Part shown: positions 8,926 to 17,823 of the stretch, piece by piece | Layout of the letters: each line of letters starts with the position of its first letter | How positions within the stretch are numbered: position 1 is the first letter of the stretch | Made by a program: the position numbers and the translations under genes | The notes under the pieces: model-generated | Seen by the model: the letters and a program-made list of their open reading frames with translations, nothing else | Databases searched by the model: none | What the model was told of the DNA's origin: nothing | Assembly: GCF_014904695.1 (NCBI RefSeq) | Contig: NZ_JACXXN010000040.1 | Location: forward strand, 1 to 45,588 | Direction of reading: 5' to 3' | Length of the DNA: 45,588 nt | From: Nostoc sp. MG11 | Lineage (GTDB): Bacteria > Cyanobacteriota > Cyanobacteriia > Cyanobacteriales > Nostocaceae

Positions 8926-9381
8926 ATGAAAATTTTTCTTGCAGATGCAGAGGCGACGCTACGCTTAGGTATTGCTCTCGGTGAATCCCTGAGCGCGGGT
9001 AGTGTAATTTTACTAGAAGGTGATTTAGGCGCTGGTAAAACTACCCTAGTTCAAGGTATTGGCAAAGGTTTAGGAATTACTGAACTCGTTGTTAGTCCCA
9101 CTTTCACCCTGATTAATGAGTACACCGAAGGACGCCTTCCTCTTTACCACCTGGATTTATATCGCTTAGAACCACAAGAAGTTGCAGCCTTGAATTTAGA
9201 AACCTACTGGGAAGGGGTTGAGGTCATCCCAGGAATTGTGGCGATTGAATGGGCAGAACGAATGCCTTACAAACCAGATAGTTATCTCAGCATCAATTTG
9301 ACTTATGAGCATGAGGTTACTCGTCAAGCCGAAATTACGCCATTCAATTGTGCCATTAGCGAAGCGATCGCCTCCATATAA
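8926..9381 (+). CDS. tsaE: tRNA threonylcarbamoyladenosine biosynthesis ATPase TsaE
   Basis: The 151-residue P-loop ATPase has Walker A GDLGAGKTT (Lys38), SPTFTLINEY and the HLDLYRL segment typical of TsaE (YjeE family). It works with TsaB and TsaD to add the threonylcarbamoyl group to A37 of tRNAs that read ANN codons. Length is normal. The gene follows the YvcK-like gene on the same strand after 120 bases of repeat DNA, so co-transcription is possible. The C-terminus ends in a HIP1 site (AIASI). Confidence 0.93.
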   Translation: MKIFLADAEATLRLGIALGESLSAGSVILLEGDLGAGKTTLVQGIGKGLGITELVVSPTFTLINEYTEGRLPLYHLDLYRLEPQEVAALNLETYWEGVEVIPGIVAIEWAERMPYKPDSYLSINLTYEHEVTRQAEITPFNCAISEAIASI

Positions 9382-9430
9382 TGTCATTTCCAGTTTATAA
9401 CTGTGTTTAATTTAAGTTGTTTATTTCTCA

Positions 9431-9496
9431 TTAGGGTTGCCATTAGACATTTGTCATTAGTTTTTTGTAATCACAAATAACTAATGACAGCCCTAA
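9431..9496. terminator. Hairpin downstream of tsaE
   Basis: GTCATTAGTT (9453-9462) pairs exactly with AACTAATGAC (9479-9488), and outer TTAGGG pairs with CCCTAA. This is a strong stem-loop about 50 bases after the tsaE stop. It has no clean T-tract and belongs to the TCATTAG dispersed repeat class, so termination is inferred. Confidence 0.45.
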
Positions 9497-9505
9497 CAAA
9501 AAATT

Positions 9506-9655
9506 ATGCAACTTGTATGCAAATTAGTTGATCAAAACACTAGAATATTTCTGCAAACAGTCGAGGGAAAATTCCACACTCGTCCTATCTACCACTACCA
9601 CGCTCACCATCAAAAATTGCTAACATTGTTATCTCAATTATCTAAAGATTATTGA
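9506..9655 (+). CDS. Small hypothetical protein (49 residues)
   Basis: An ATG-initiated frame of 49 codons encodes MQLVCKLVDQ...FHTRPIYHYHAHHQ...LSKDY. It has no low-complexity or repeat-like sequence, and its composition (His/Tyr cluster YHYHAHHQ, Leu-rich helix LLTLLSQLS) looks protein-like. It is the only plausible gene in the 858-base gap between tsaE and pyrC. No ribosome binding site stands out; it lies just after the hairpin at 9431-9496. Function is unknown and reality is uncertain. The remainder of the gap (9656-10098) shows no gene. Confidence 0.45.
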   Translation: MQLVCKLVDQNTRIFLQTVEGKFHTRPIYHYHAHHQKLLTLLSQLSKDY

Positions 9656-10098
9656 ACAGCAGATATATTCAGGATTGACATCTACTAGCTTTCAGCCAGC
9701 AATAATTAGTTAAAAACCTGATTTTAATGGTGTGTAAATTAAAGACTTGTAAACTGTTGTTGGGTTAAATGATAGTTGTTACAGAACTTAGCCAGTTTGG
9801 TTTAACCCAAATGATTCTCTACAATTATCTAGAGAACCAATCGGAATTATTGAGCACTAAACGCTAGTAGAGAAAAGTTAAACAACAATCAAGTTCTGCA
9901 TAAGTCGTTTAACTTATCCTTGTACTCAGTATTCCCAAGGCTAAGTTAATATCTATACATAAAAACACTGATTATTATTGATCAAATAAACTAACTTCAA
10001 TAAATTTTATTGAATAGTTTTTTAGGTTTATATCTGTAGCTAACACGGTTGTCAATATAGATTTATACAACTATTCCTGTATTTATACAGTAATAATT

Positions 10099-10211
10099 AG
10101 GACTTACGCACTGAAGCCTGAAACCCTGATCCCCCTAACCCCCCTTAAAAAGGGGGGAACGTCTAAAGCCCCCTTTCTAAGGGGGTTGGGGGATCTGAGT
10201 GCGTAAGTTCT
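10099..10211. mobile_element. MITE-like palindromic element, copy A
   Basis: The 113-base element is bounded by AGGACTTACGCACT and AGTGCGTAAGTTCT (13 of 14 complementary) and contains two GGGGG/CCCCC hairpins. A second, nearly identical copy lies in reverse orientation at 27843-27956. No coding capacity. It sits just past the 3' end of pyrC and may act as a terminator. Confidence 0.8.
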
Positions 10212-10239
10212 GATAATTATAAAGATGCGATAGTAATAT

Positions 10240-11562
10240 TTACGAGGAAAAAGTTAAAGCTTGACCCCGTACTTGCGTATTTAACTGACCTTTATCATAA
10301 ACAACCTCACCGCCGACAATGGTTGTTACAGCCCATCCTGTGAGGTTCCAACCTTCAAAAGGACTCCAACCACATTTGGTTAACAGTTCCTCACGCCGGA
10401 CTGGACGGTATGTATTTAAGTCTACAAGCACTAAATCGGCATCATAACCAGGTGCGATCGCCCCTTTATTAGGAATACCGTAAGCCACAGCTACGTTTTT
10501 AGACATCCAGTTAACAACTTGGGATACAGTACACCGTCCCTCCATTGCCGCAGTCAACATCAAAGCCAGAGAAGTTTCCACCCCAGGCATACCCGAAGGA
10601 CTGTTGGGATATTCTTGAGTTTTTTCTTCTAGGGTGTGCGGTGCGTGATCTGTGGCGATAAAATCAAGTACGCCATCACGCAAAGCTTGCCAGAGGACTT
10701 CGTTATCATGGGGCGATCGCAACGGTGGATTCATCTGTGCTAAAGTGCCAATCTTTTCATAAGCGCTGGTATTCAACAACAAATGCTGTGGTGTCACCTC
10801 TGCTGTTACCCAACTCGGTTTATCTTGACGCAGCAACTCTGCTTCTTCGGCTGTTGACATGTGCAGAATATGCAGACGACGCTGATATTTTTGAGAAAGT
10901 TTTAATGCTAATTGAGTTGCTAGTAATGCCGCCTGATTATCTTGAATCTGAGAGTGAACTGCTGGATCGTGAATACCAGCAAATTCTTGACGGCGCTGGT
11001 TGATTCTGGCTTGGTCTTCGGCATGAACAGCAATTAAGCGATTGCCATTGGCAAATATTGCCTCTAGTGTTGCCTCTCCATCGACCAACAACTGACCATG
11101 CATCGACCCCATGAAAATCTTAATCCCCGGTGTAGGATTTGCTAAAAGCAAATCTGGTAGATTCTCTGCTGTTGCCCCAATAAAAAAGCCATAATTAACT
11201 AAGCATTTGTTAGAGGCACGTTGTAGCTTGTCGTCTAAAGCTAGCTGTGTAGTTGTCAGAGGGCGCGTATTGGGCATTTCCAGAAAGGAAGTAACTCCGC
11301 CTTTGGCACAGGCACAACTGGCAGTGAATAAATCTTCCTTGTATTCTAGTCCTGGTTCCCGGAAATGCACTTGCGGGTCAATGACTCCTGGCAACAAAGT
11401 TAAACCTTGTGCGTCAATCTCTGTGGTTACTATTGCTTGGGAGATTGTTGGTGCAACTTCGACTATTTGGCGATCGCGCGTCAGCACATCCCCAATCATC
11501 AATTCACCATTGGGTAGAATTATGCGAGCGTGGCGAATCAGTAAACTTTTTGGAGATGACAT
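10240..11562 (-). CDS. pyrC: Dihydroorotase (class I type)
   Basis: The 440-residue amidohydrolase should catalyse ring closure of carbamoyl aspartate in pyrimidine synthesis. Metal-site motifs visible are DPQVHFREPG (Asp62, His66), GIKIFMGSMHG with the lysine that is usually carbamylated, a His in IAVHAEDQ, LHILHMST, and the catalytic Asp in FIATDHAPHTLEEK. The first histidine of the usual D-x-H-x-H motif is Gln64 here. That variant occurs in some bacterial dihydroorotase groups, but an inactive paralogue cannot be ruled out without knowing whether the genome has another pyrC. Length is normal. The gene is isolated, with MITE copy A downstream. Confidence 0.87.
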   Translation of the reverse strand: MSSPKSLLIRHARIILPNGELMIGDVLTRDRQIVEVAPTISQAIVTTEIDAQGLTLLPGVIDPQVHFREPGLEYKEDLFTASCACAKGGVTSFLEMPNTRPLTTTQLALDDKLQRASNKCLVNYGFFIGATAENLPDLLLANPTPGIKIFMGSMHGQLLVDGEATLEAIFANGNRLIAVHAEDQARINQRRQEFAGIHDPAVHSQIQDNQAALLATQLALKLSQKYQRRLHILHMSTAEEAELLRQDKPSWVTAEVTPQHLLLNTSAYEKIGTLAQMNPPLRSPHDNEVLWQALRDGVLDFIATDHAPHTLEEKTQEYPNSPSGMPGVETSLALMLTAAMEGRCTVSQVVNWMSKNVAVAYGIPNKGAIAPGYDADLVLVDLNTYRPVRREELLTKCGWSPFEGWNLTGWAVTTIVGGEVVYDKGQLNTQVRGQALTFSS

Positions 11563-11812
11563 GGCTTTAAAAGAGTTACAACACAGAGCTATACCTGACA
11601 GATAACTCTCCTTTTAGGTTAAACTTGGTTGCGCTCTGAGTAGCCAATTTTTTGCTGCACGCTAAAAAAAAGTTTATTTTTAATTTATGAATATCTCTGT
11701 AAACATGCCCACATGACCAGGAAATCAAAGTTATCCCTCTCGTTAAGATTAACAAACAAAGTCTTCCCAGGCGAGTTAATTACCTGCATCCTTCCCTTAG
11801 TTAAGTACTTTC

Positions 11813-12454
11813 ATGCAAAATCAAGTGTCTGATAACAACTCTAGCCAACAACCTGACAATTCCTGGATCGCTGAGCTAGGTAGAACAATTATCTTGAGTA
11901 TCGTTCTAGCCCTGGGAATTCGTACCTTTGTTGCCGAAGCACGCTGGATTCCTTCTGGCTCAATGGAACCTACGCTGCACGGTACACCCAACCAGTGGGA
12001 GGCAGACAAAATCATTGTCGATAAGTTGAAGTATAAATTTTCTGACCCGCAGCGGGGAGATATTGTAGTTTTTTCACCTACGCTAGAACTACAAAAAGAA
12101 CAATACCAGGATGCTTTTATTAAACGTATAATTGCCCTACCTGGAGACAGAGTAGAACTCAGGAATGGCAGAGTTTATATTAACAACAAACCTCTACAGG
12201 AAAGAAATTACCTACCCTCCACACAGCGGACAGTCATTGATGTTTGCACATCAGGACAGCAACCGCCTTTTTTAGCAAAACCCCAGACCATACCACCCAA
12301 CTCATACTTAGTGTTAGGTGATAACCGTAATAGTAGCTATGATAGCCGCTGCTGGGGTGTTGTCCCTCGCAATAATATTATTGGACGTGCTGTAGTTCGT
12401 TTCTGGCCCCTAAATAATATTGGAGGAATTGATAAGTCACCACTATATCCATAA
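11813..12454 (+). CDS. lepB: Signal peptidase I (first of tandem pair)
   Basis: The 213-residue membrane protease removes signal peptides from secreted and thylakoid-lumen proteins. One transmembrane segment (about 22-42) is followed by the catalytic Ser50 in PSGSMEPTL, the general-base Lys104 in FIKRIIALPGD, and the conserved GDNRNSSYDSR box. The protein has the short bacterial/plastid form with a single membrane anchor. It lies 32 bases before a second signal peptidase gene with which it is strongly similar, so the pair arose by tandem duplication and is probably co-transcribed. It carries an extra short insertion (HGTPNQWEAD) after the catalytic serine that the second copy lacks. Confidence 0.95.
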   Translation: MQNQVSDNNSSQQPDNSWIAELGRTIILSIVLALGIRTFVAEARWIPSGSMEPTLHGTPNQWEADKIIVDKLKYKFSDPQRGDIVVFSPTLELQKEQYQDAFIKRIIALPGDRVELRNGRVYINNKPLQERNYLPSTQRTVIDVCTSGQQPPFLAKPQTIPPNSYLVLGDNRNSSYDSRCWGVVPRNNIIGRAVVRFWPLNNIGGIDKSPLYP

Positions 12455-12486
12455 TTAACGATTATCTACGTGGGAAATATACTTTA

Positions 12487-13140
12487 ATGAGTCGCAGGCA
12501 ACATCAAGCATCGCTGTCTTCAAGCCAGCAGAATTTCTGGATAGAGGTAGCTAAGACGATTGGGCTAAGTCTGATTTTTGCTTTTAGTATACGTACATTT
12601 GCGGCACAAGCTTTCAATATTGTTTCTGGGTCAATGGAGCCGACTTTACAAATTAATGATAAGTTTCTTGTAGACAAGGTAAGATACTACTTTGGTGAGC
12701 CGCAGCGAGGAGAAATTGTAGTATTTTCGCCTACGGAGGAGCTACAAAAAGAACAATACCAGGATGCCTTCATTAAGCGTGTGATCGCCTTACCCGGAGA
12801 AAGAGTAAAAATTAAGGATGGTAAAGTTTACGTCAATAACAAACCTCTGCGGGAAGATAAATACCTGATCTCAGAAGAGTGGACATCGATTGATATTTGC
12901 AAAACAGGAAAACAGCCACCGTACCTATCCCAACCAGTAACTATACCGCCCAACTCATATTTGGTACTGGGTGACAACCGTATCAATAGCTATGATGGAC
13001 GCTGTTGGGGTATTGTCCCCCGCAACAATATCATCGGTCGTGCCGGAGTTCGCTTCTGGCCTTTAAATAATATTGGTAAAGTGAACAAGCGACTGAGCAA
13101 TTTGAGATTTAAGATTTCAAACTGGGGACTAAGTAGGTAG
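12487..13140 (+). CDS. lepB: Signal peptidase I (second of tandem pair)
   Basis: The 217-residue paralogue of the preceding gene has a transmembrane segment (about 22-41), catalytic Ser49 in VSGSMEPTL, Lys97 in FIKRVIALPGE and the box GDNRINSYDGR, so it should be active. The domain ends near FWPLNNIGKV; the last 20 or so residues (ending LRFKISNWGLSR) are encoded by DNA resembling the AATTTGAGATTTAAGATT dispersed repeat of these genomes, so the tail was probably acquired by read-through into a repeat. A small hairpin, GAGCGATAAATCGCTC, at 13178-13193 follows the gene. Confidence 0.94.
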   Translation: MSRRQHQASLSSSQQNFWIEVAKTIGLSLIFAFSIRTFAAQAFNIVSGSMEPTLQINDKFLVDKVRYYFGEPQRGEIVVFSPTEELQKEQYQDAFIKRVIALPGERVKIKDGKVYVNNKPLREDKYLISEEWTSIDICKTGKQPPYLSQPVTIPPNSYLVLGDNRINSYDGRCWGIVPRNNIIGRAGVRFWPLNNIGKVNKRLSNLRFKISNWGLSR

Positions 13141-13305
13141 ACGTAATTAAATGTAAGCTAAAATTTTTGTTCGTAGTGAGCGATAAATCGCTCAATATTC
13201 TTAATATAAAGATTTTATGCAATGAGATAGATGATGTTATGGTTCATCCAGCAAGGTTAAACTTGCAAACTGGCTAATGGATGTTTTTCCATAAAACTAG
13301 ATACT

Positions 13306-14103
13306 ATGATGCCCTATTTAGCTAAAATTTTACTTTACCCAATTAAGTCACTTGATGGCATTGAAGTTGAGAATGCCAGAGTGCTTGCCAGTGGCGCACT
13401 ACAGCATGATCGAGAGTTTGCCATTTTTGATAAAGTTCAGAAGTTGGTAAATGGCAAGCGTCATCCCAAAATCCATTTACTGCGGGCGTCTTACGCAAGC
13501 CCTGGGGCATTGCAATTTACACCTTTTAATAGAACTATCTCACTACAATTCCCAGGTAGCGACTCACAACAATTTCATCTGGATGAGCAAAGGCAAGCCC
13601 TAGAAGCGTCTTTGAGTGATTTCTTCGGCTTTGCTGTCACATTAGCACAAAACTCTGTAACGGGCTTTCCTGACGATACACACTCACCTGGCCCGACAGT
13701 AGTTAGTACAGCAACACTAGCGGAAGTTGCTTCCTGGTTTCCCGGTTTGAACATTGACGAAATGCGCCGTCGGATACGTGCCAACATCGAAATTGACGGT
13801 GTACCACCATTTTGGGAAGATCGGTTATTTAGCGAACAAGGCGATGTAGTCTCCTTTCGAGTGGGAGATGTTTGCTTTTATGGAGTTAATCCCTGTCAGC
13901 GTTGTGTAGTTCCAACACGTGATTCTTATTTAGGGAAAGCTTACCCAAACTTTCAAAAAATTTTTGTGAAACAACGGCAAGCAACATTGCCAGAGTGGGT
14001 TACCTCATCTCGTTTTAATCATTTTTTCAGATTGAGTGTCAATACACGATTACCCGCCTCAGAAGCCGGAAAAATTTTACAAACAGGCAACGAAGTTGCG
14101 TAA
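13306..14103 (+). CDS. MOSC domain protein (YcbX/mARC-like)
   Basis: The 265-residue protein has an N-terminal MOSC beta-barrel (ILLYPIKSLDGIEV, GALQHDREFAIFD) and a C-terminal MOSC domain with RIRANIEIDG, PPFWEDRLF and GVNPCQRCVVPTRD. The cysteine pair in the last motif is where molybdenum cofactor is ligated in mitochondrial amidoxime-reducing component and in YcbX. A reductase of N-hydroxylated compounds is therefore a plausible role, but the ferredoxin domain of YcbX is absent, so an electron donor must be separate. The ATG follows a 165-base spacer after the second signal peptidase. Family sure, substrate unknown. Confidence 0.87.
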   Translation: MMPYLAKILLYPIKSLDGIEVENARVLASGALQHDREFAIFDKVQKLVNGKRHPKIHLLRASYASPGALQFTPFNRTISLQFPGSDSQQFHLDEQRQALEASLSDFFGFAVTLAQNSVTGFPDDTHSPGPTVVSTATLAEVASWFPGLNIDEMRRRIRANIEIDGVPPFWEDRLFSEQGDVVSFRVGDVCFYGVNPCQRCVVPTRDSYLGKAYPNFQKIFVKQRQATLPEWVTSSRFNHFFRLSVNTRLPASEAGKILQTGNEVA

Positions 14104-14790
14104 AGAGTAGTTTTGAGTACTCTTGTTGTTATTCAGCACGGGCTAAACGCCCCGTTGGCGCAGCCGACTCAAGAGAAGAAAGCTAACAGCACTGAGTAAG
14201 TAAAGTTCAAGCACCGACTTCTGGCGCTCAGAAATTTCTAATAGAGAAGTACTCGTTCAAAAAAATTAACCTTGTGCCAAAGGAAAACGTAAAAAATCTT
14301 TTGATTTTTTTTACTTTTTGCTATCTATTGATGATGGCAATTTTAAGATTATTGTGGTCAAATGTAAATTTCTGCATCTGAAACTGAAATACTCAAACAT
14401 CAGCAATTAAAAATTTAATTTAGAACCTGATGCCAATAGCAACCAGTACCCTAAAACCCCATACTGTAGCTTGGTAGTTAAATTTCAACAAATAGAGTTG
14501 GGATTATGAATGAGTGTAAATATATTTTGTGGTTCATCCAATAAATGTTGATACATTGTCAGATGAAACTTGGCAAAATAAGGTGCTATAACAAAGTCTG
14601 AAGATTAAGATTTGGAGGAACTCAGTCAGTCTAACAAGTATACTGGTTATGTATATAGTATGTTGTTATACTTCCTTGTAAAGAAGTAGCTTATAGTTTT
14701 AGATGTGGTAAGTAGTACTTACCCTTATATTGAATGTAGCTGATATAACAAAAATACTCCAAGTTGAATTTTGGAGAAAATCAAACAACA
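14104..14790. other. Gene-free region upstream of the two-component cluster
   Basis: This 687-base stretch holds no convincing gene on either strand. It contains a GC-rich hairpin (ACGGGC paired with GCCCCGT, from 14138) shortly after the MOSC gene, A/T-rich DNA at 14270-14420, and a perfect inverted repeat at 14707-14723 (separate entry). It should hold the promoter of the signalling genes that follow. Confidence 0.6.
14707..14723. promoter_or_regulatory. Perfect 8-base inverted repeat upstream of hybrid kinase
   Basis: GGTAAGTA and TACTTACC flank a single G, 67 bases before the chosen start of the hybrid kinase. Size and symmetry fit a dimeric repressor or response-regulator site. The regulator is unknown. 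Confidence 0.4.
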
Positions 14791-17700
14791 ATGTTATCGA
14801 AAATTCAGCTTGTCAAATCTCTCAATCACTTATTTGGCATGGATTATGCCAAGATGTCCCTAAAATATGTTCTAATTTTGCCCTTTATATTGCAAATTTG
14901 CGGGGCGGTGGGACTTGTGGGCTATCTTTCGTTTAAAAACGGGCAAAAAGCTGTAAAGGAGCTTGCTACTCAGTTAGAAAATGAAATCTGCGATCGCATT
15001 GAACAGCATCTCAATAGCTATTTAACAACCCCCAAGCAAATCAATCAAATCAATTTAGATGCTATTGAGCTAGATTTACTCAACCTTTTTGATTTTAAAA
15101 CTACAGGACATTTCTTTTGGAAACAAATGCGGGTTTTTAATGTTGGCTATTACAACTTTGCTAACCCTAAAGGTGAATTTATCGGTATTGAACGCCTAAA
15201 TAATGGCAATCTGTTGATTAATGAAGTTACCGAAAAGCATGGCATCGGTAAACTTTATGTTTACACTACAGACAACCAAGGGAATCGCCGCCAGCTCAAA
15301 GAAATCAAAAATTACGATCCTCGCTTAGAAGCGTGGTATACAGATGCACTCAAAGTAGGCAAACCCGTGTGGAGTCAAATCTATCAATGGGAATATAAAC
15401 CAGAGGTTTTATCTATATCTTCCAGTTATCCTATTTACGATCGCACTAATAAACTTGTTGGGGTAATTAGTGTCAATGTTGTACTGGCGCAAATTAGCAA
15501 TTTTTTAGCCAATTTAAAAGCTGGTCAGTGGGGCAAGACTTTTATTATAGAACGTTCCGGGTTAATGGTGGCTTCTTCTACTAACGAGTTACCATACACA
15601 CTCATTAATGGTCAAGCAAAACGCCTATCGGGATTAGATAGTCAAGATTCTTCAATTCGACTCGCAACGCAGTATTTAATCAACTTTGGTCATCTCAAAT
15701 CTTTTGTGGGGAAGCAACAGCTAAGTTTTACCACCGATGGAGTACGTTATTTTGTGCAAATCAAAAGCTGGAGAGATGAACTAGGTCTTGATTGGCTAAT
15801 CGTGGTAGTAATTCCCGAAGGCGATTTTATAGAGCAGATTCACGTTAACACCCACACTACCATCTTGCTGTGCATAGTTACCTTCTTATTGGCTATACAA
15901 ATTAGTATTTTGATTGCACGCTGGATAATCAAGCCGATTTTGAGAGCATTGCAAAAAGATGTTTTTGCGTTAACGCATAGACGCTGTTCGGGCGTCTTCT
16001 CCCAAAGTAGCGGCTTGTCTTTAGACATTACCTCTTTTCTTGATATAGCTAAACACCAACAAGCAGAAAAATTACTAGCAGAATACAATCACGTCTTAGA
16101 AGCTCAAGTAAAAAAGCGCACTGAAGAACTTCTGCAAGTTATTAAAGAACTGCAAATCACTCAACAAAAACTGATTGAATCACAAAAAAACGCTGCACAA
16201 AAACAACAAGCAGCCGTTCGTGAAGCGGCGCGAAGCGCCGCTGCAAACCGCGCTAAAAGCGAATTTCTCGCCAATATGAGCCACGAGGTACGTACTCCAC
16301 TCAACGCCATTCTCGGTTTCACCCAAATCATGAGCCGAGATCATTCCCTATCTAGTAAACAGCAAGAAAACTTGGCAATTATCAATCGTGCTGGTGAGCA
16401 TTTGCTCAATTTAATCAACGACATTCTAGAAATGTCTAAAATCGAAGCTGACCGAGTCACACTGAATCTTACAAGTTTTTACTTAACTAATCTATTGGAA
16501 AACTTAGAAGAGATGTTGCGTTTGCGTGCTACATCCAAAAACTTAAAGCTAGTGTTTGAATATTCACAAGATATTCCCCCATACATACAAACTGATGAAA
16601 GTAAACTGCGTCAAGTCTTACTGAATCTGTTGGGAAATGCCATTAAATTTACTGATACTGGAAGTGTAAGGCTGTGTGTGAGATGGGAGGAACAAAAGGA
16701 GGGGGAAAGAGCGAGAAACAGAGAGAGGAAGGACGCAATTCAAAATCCCTCCACTCCCCTACTCCCTCGTCTTTTCTTCGAGGTACAAGATACTGGTTCT
16801 GGGATTGCTACTTCGGAAATAGGCTTGTTATTTAAAGCTTTTGAGCAAACCGAAACCGGGAGAACATCACAACAGGGAACAGGACTAGGTTTAGCAATTA
16901 GCCGCAGATATGTGCAACTGATGGGGGGAGATATTGCTGTTAATAGTACTCCTGGTATTGGTAGTACATTTGCCTTTAATATTCAGGTTGGTCTAGCTTG
17001 TCCTAATAAAATCCAAAGAAATCAAAGTAAATGCCAGATTCTTACTTTAGCACCTACTCAAAGCAAATACCGCATTTTAGTAGTTGACGACGCTAGAGAT
17101 AGCCGTTTGTTGTTAGTTAAAATTCTCACATCTATAGGCTTTGAAGTCAGGGAAGCTACAGACGGGAAGGAAGCAGTTGCTAGTTGGGAATCTTGGCAAC
17201 CGCATTTAATATTCATGGATATGCGAATGCCAGTTATGAACGGCTATGAAGCCACAAAAGTAATTAAAATTCGACAAAGTATGCATGGGAAAGAATTGCC
17301 TGATAATACCAGGTCGATACCAATTGCTTCAACTGGTAGAATCTCGGCAACGCATTGCTTACCCATACAACTAGCTCCCCAATGCTTAATCTCGAATACC
17401 CCTACTATTATTATTGCCCTAACTGCTAGTGCTTTTGAGGAAGAACGACAGAAAATTTTGTCAATTGGCTGCGATGATTTTATTCGCAAGCCATACACTC
17501 AGGAAATATTACTCGAAAAACTGAGCGAACATCTGGGTGTAAAATATATCAACCAAGCAGAAATCACAAACCAATCAGTTATAGGTCAAACAGCACAGAT
17601 GTTTGCTAGCGAAGCTGAACTGTTGGGAGTTTTGTCACGAATGTCACCTGAGTGGCTGGGAAAGATGCACCATGCCGCAGCTAGCTGTAGCGATGACCTA

Positions 17701-17823
17701 ATTTTAGAGTTAATTAAACAAATTCCACCAAACAAGAGTCAAATTTTCCAATTTCTCAGGGATTTAGCAAACAACTATCAGTTTGAGAAAATCATGGAAT
17801 TGACTAAAACAAACGTAGAATGA
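14791..17823 (+). CDS. Hybrid sensor histidine kinase (Cache-type sensor, HisKA, HATPase, REC)
   Basis: The 1010-residue protein begins with a transmembrane segment (24-46), a large periplasmic Cache-like sensor (about 50-350, with WYTDALKVGKPVWS and a WGKTFIIERSG stretch), a second membrane segment (about 354-376), coiled coil, HisKA with His498 in NMSHEVRTPLNAI, HATPase (NLLGNAIKFT, DTGSGI, GTGLGLAISRR) and a receiver domain with Asp810 in IFMDMRMPVMNG. The ATG at 14791 is preferred over an upstream TTG at 14764 because GGAG precedes it at 14773. The HAMP region after the second membrane segment is largely replaced by unusual sequence (THRRCSGVFSQSS). Two further segments, about residues 633-660 and 828-871, look like in-frame repeat insertions. 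Its stop overlaps the next start by four bases. Confidence 0.92.
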   Translation: MLSKIQLVKSLNHLFGMDYAKMSLKYVLILPFILQICGAVGLVGYLSFKNGQKAVKELATQLENEICDRIEQHLNSYLTTPKQINQINLDAIELDLLNLFDFKTTGHFFWKQMRVFNVGYYNFANPKGEFIGIERLNNGNLLINEVTEKHGIGKLYVYTTDNQGNRRQLKEIKNYDPRLEAWYTDALKVGKPVWSQIYQWEYKPEVLSISSSYPIYDRTNKLVGVISVNVVLAQISNFLANLKAGQWGKTFIIERSGLMVASSTNELPYTLINGQAKRLSGLDSQDSSIRLATQYLINFGHLKSFVGKQQLSFTTDGVRYFVQIKSWRDELGLDWLIVVVIPEGDFIEQIHVNTHTTILLCIVTFLLAIQISILIARWIIKPILRALQKDVFALTHRRCSGVFSQSSGLSLDITSFLDIAKHQQAEKLLAEYNHVLEAQVKKRTEELLQVIKELQITQQKLIESQKNAAQKQQAAVREAARSAAANRAKSEFLANMSHEVRTPLNAILGFTQIMSRDHSLSSKQQENLAIINRAGEHLLNLINDILEMSKIEADRVTLNLTSFYLTNLLENLEEMLRLRATSKNLKLVFEYSQDIPPYIQTDESKLRQVLLNLLGNAIKFTDTGSVRLCVRWEEQKEGERARNRERKDAIQNPSTPLLPRLFFEVQDTGSGIATSEIGLLFKAFEQTETGRTSQQGTGLGLAISRRYVQLMGGDIAVNSTPGIGSTFAFNIQVGLACPNKIQRNQSKCQILTLAPTQSKYRILVVDDARDSRLLLVKILTSIGFEVREATDGKEAVASWESWQPHLIFMDMRMPVMNGYEATKVIKIRQSMHGKELPDNTRSIPIASTGRISATHCLPIQLAPQCLISNTPTIIIALTASAFEEERQKILSIGCDDFIRKPYTQEILLEKLSEHLGVKYINQAEITNQSVIGQTAQMFASEAELLGVLSRMSPEWLGKMHHAAASCSDDLILELIKQIPPNKSQIFQFLRDLANNYQFEKIMELTKTNVE
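16689..16772. repeat. In-frame repeat-like insertion in the kinase HATPase domain
   Basis: A purine-rich run (GGAGGGGGAAAGAGCGAG) followed by CCCTCCACTCCCCTACTCCC encodes about 28 residues (EEQKEGERARNRERK ...) between the N box and the G1 box. This strand asymmetry and low complexity match intergenic repeats and not kinase sequence; the open frame is kept. Confidence 0.6.
17276..17405. repeat. In-frame repeat-like insertion in the kinase receiver domain
   Basis: About 43 residues (from SMHGKELPDN to CLISN) interrupt the receiver between KIRQ and TPTIIIALTASAFEEE, which are adjacent in typical receivers. The ends carry an imperfect inverted repeat, CATGGGAAAGAATTGC against the complement of GCATTGCTTACCCATA. 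The frame stays open. Confidence 0.6.
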
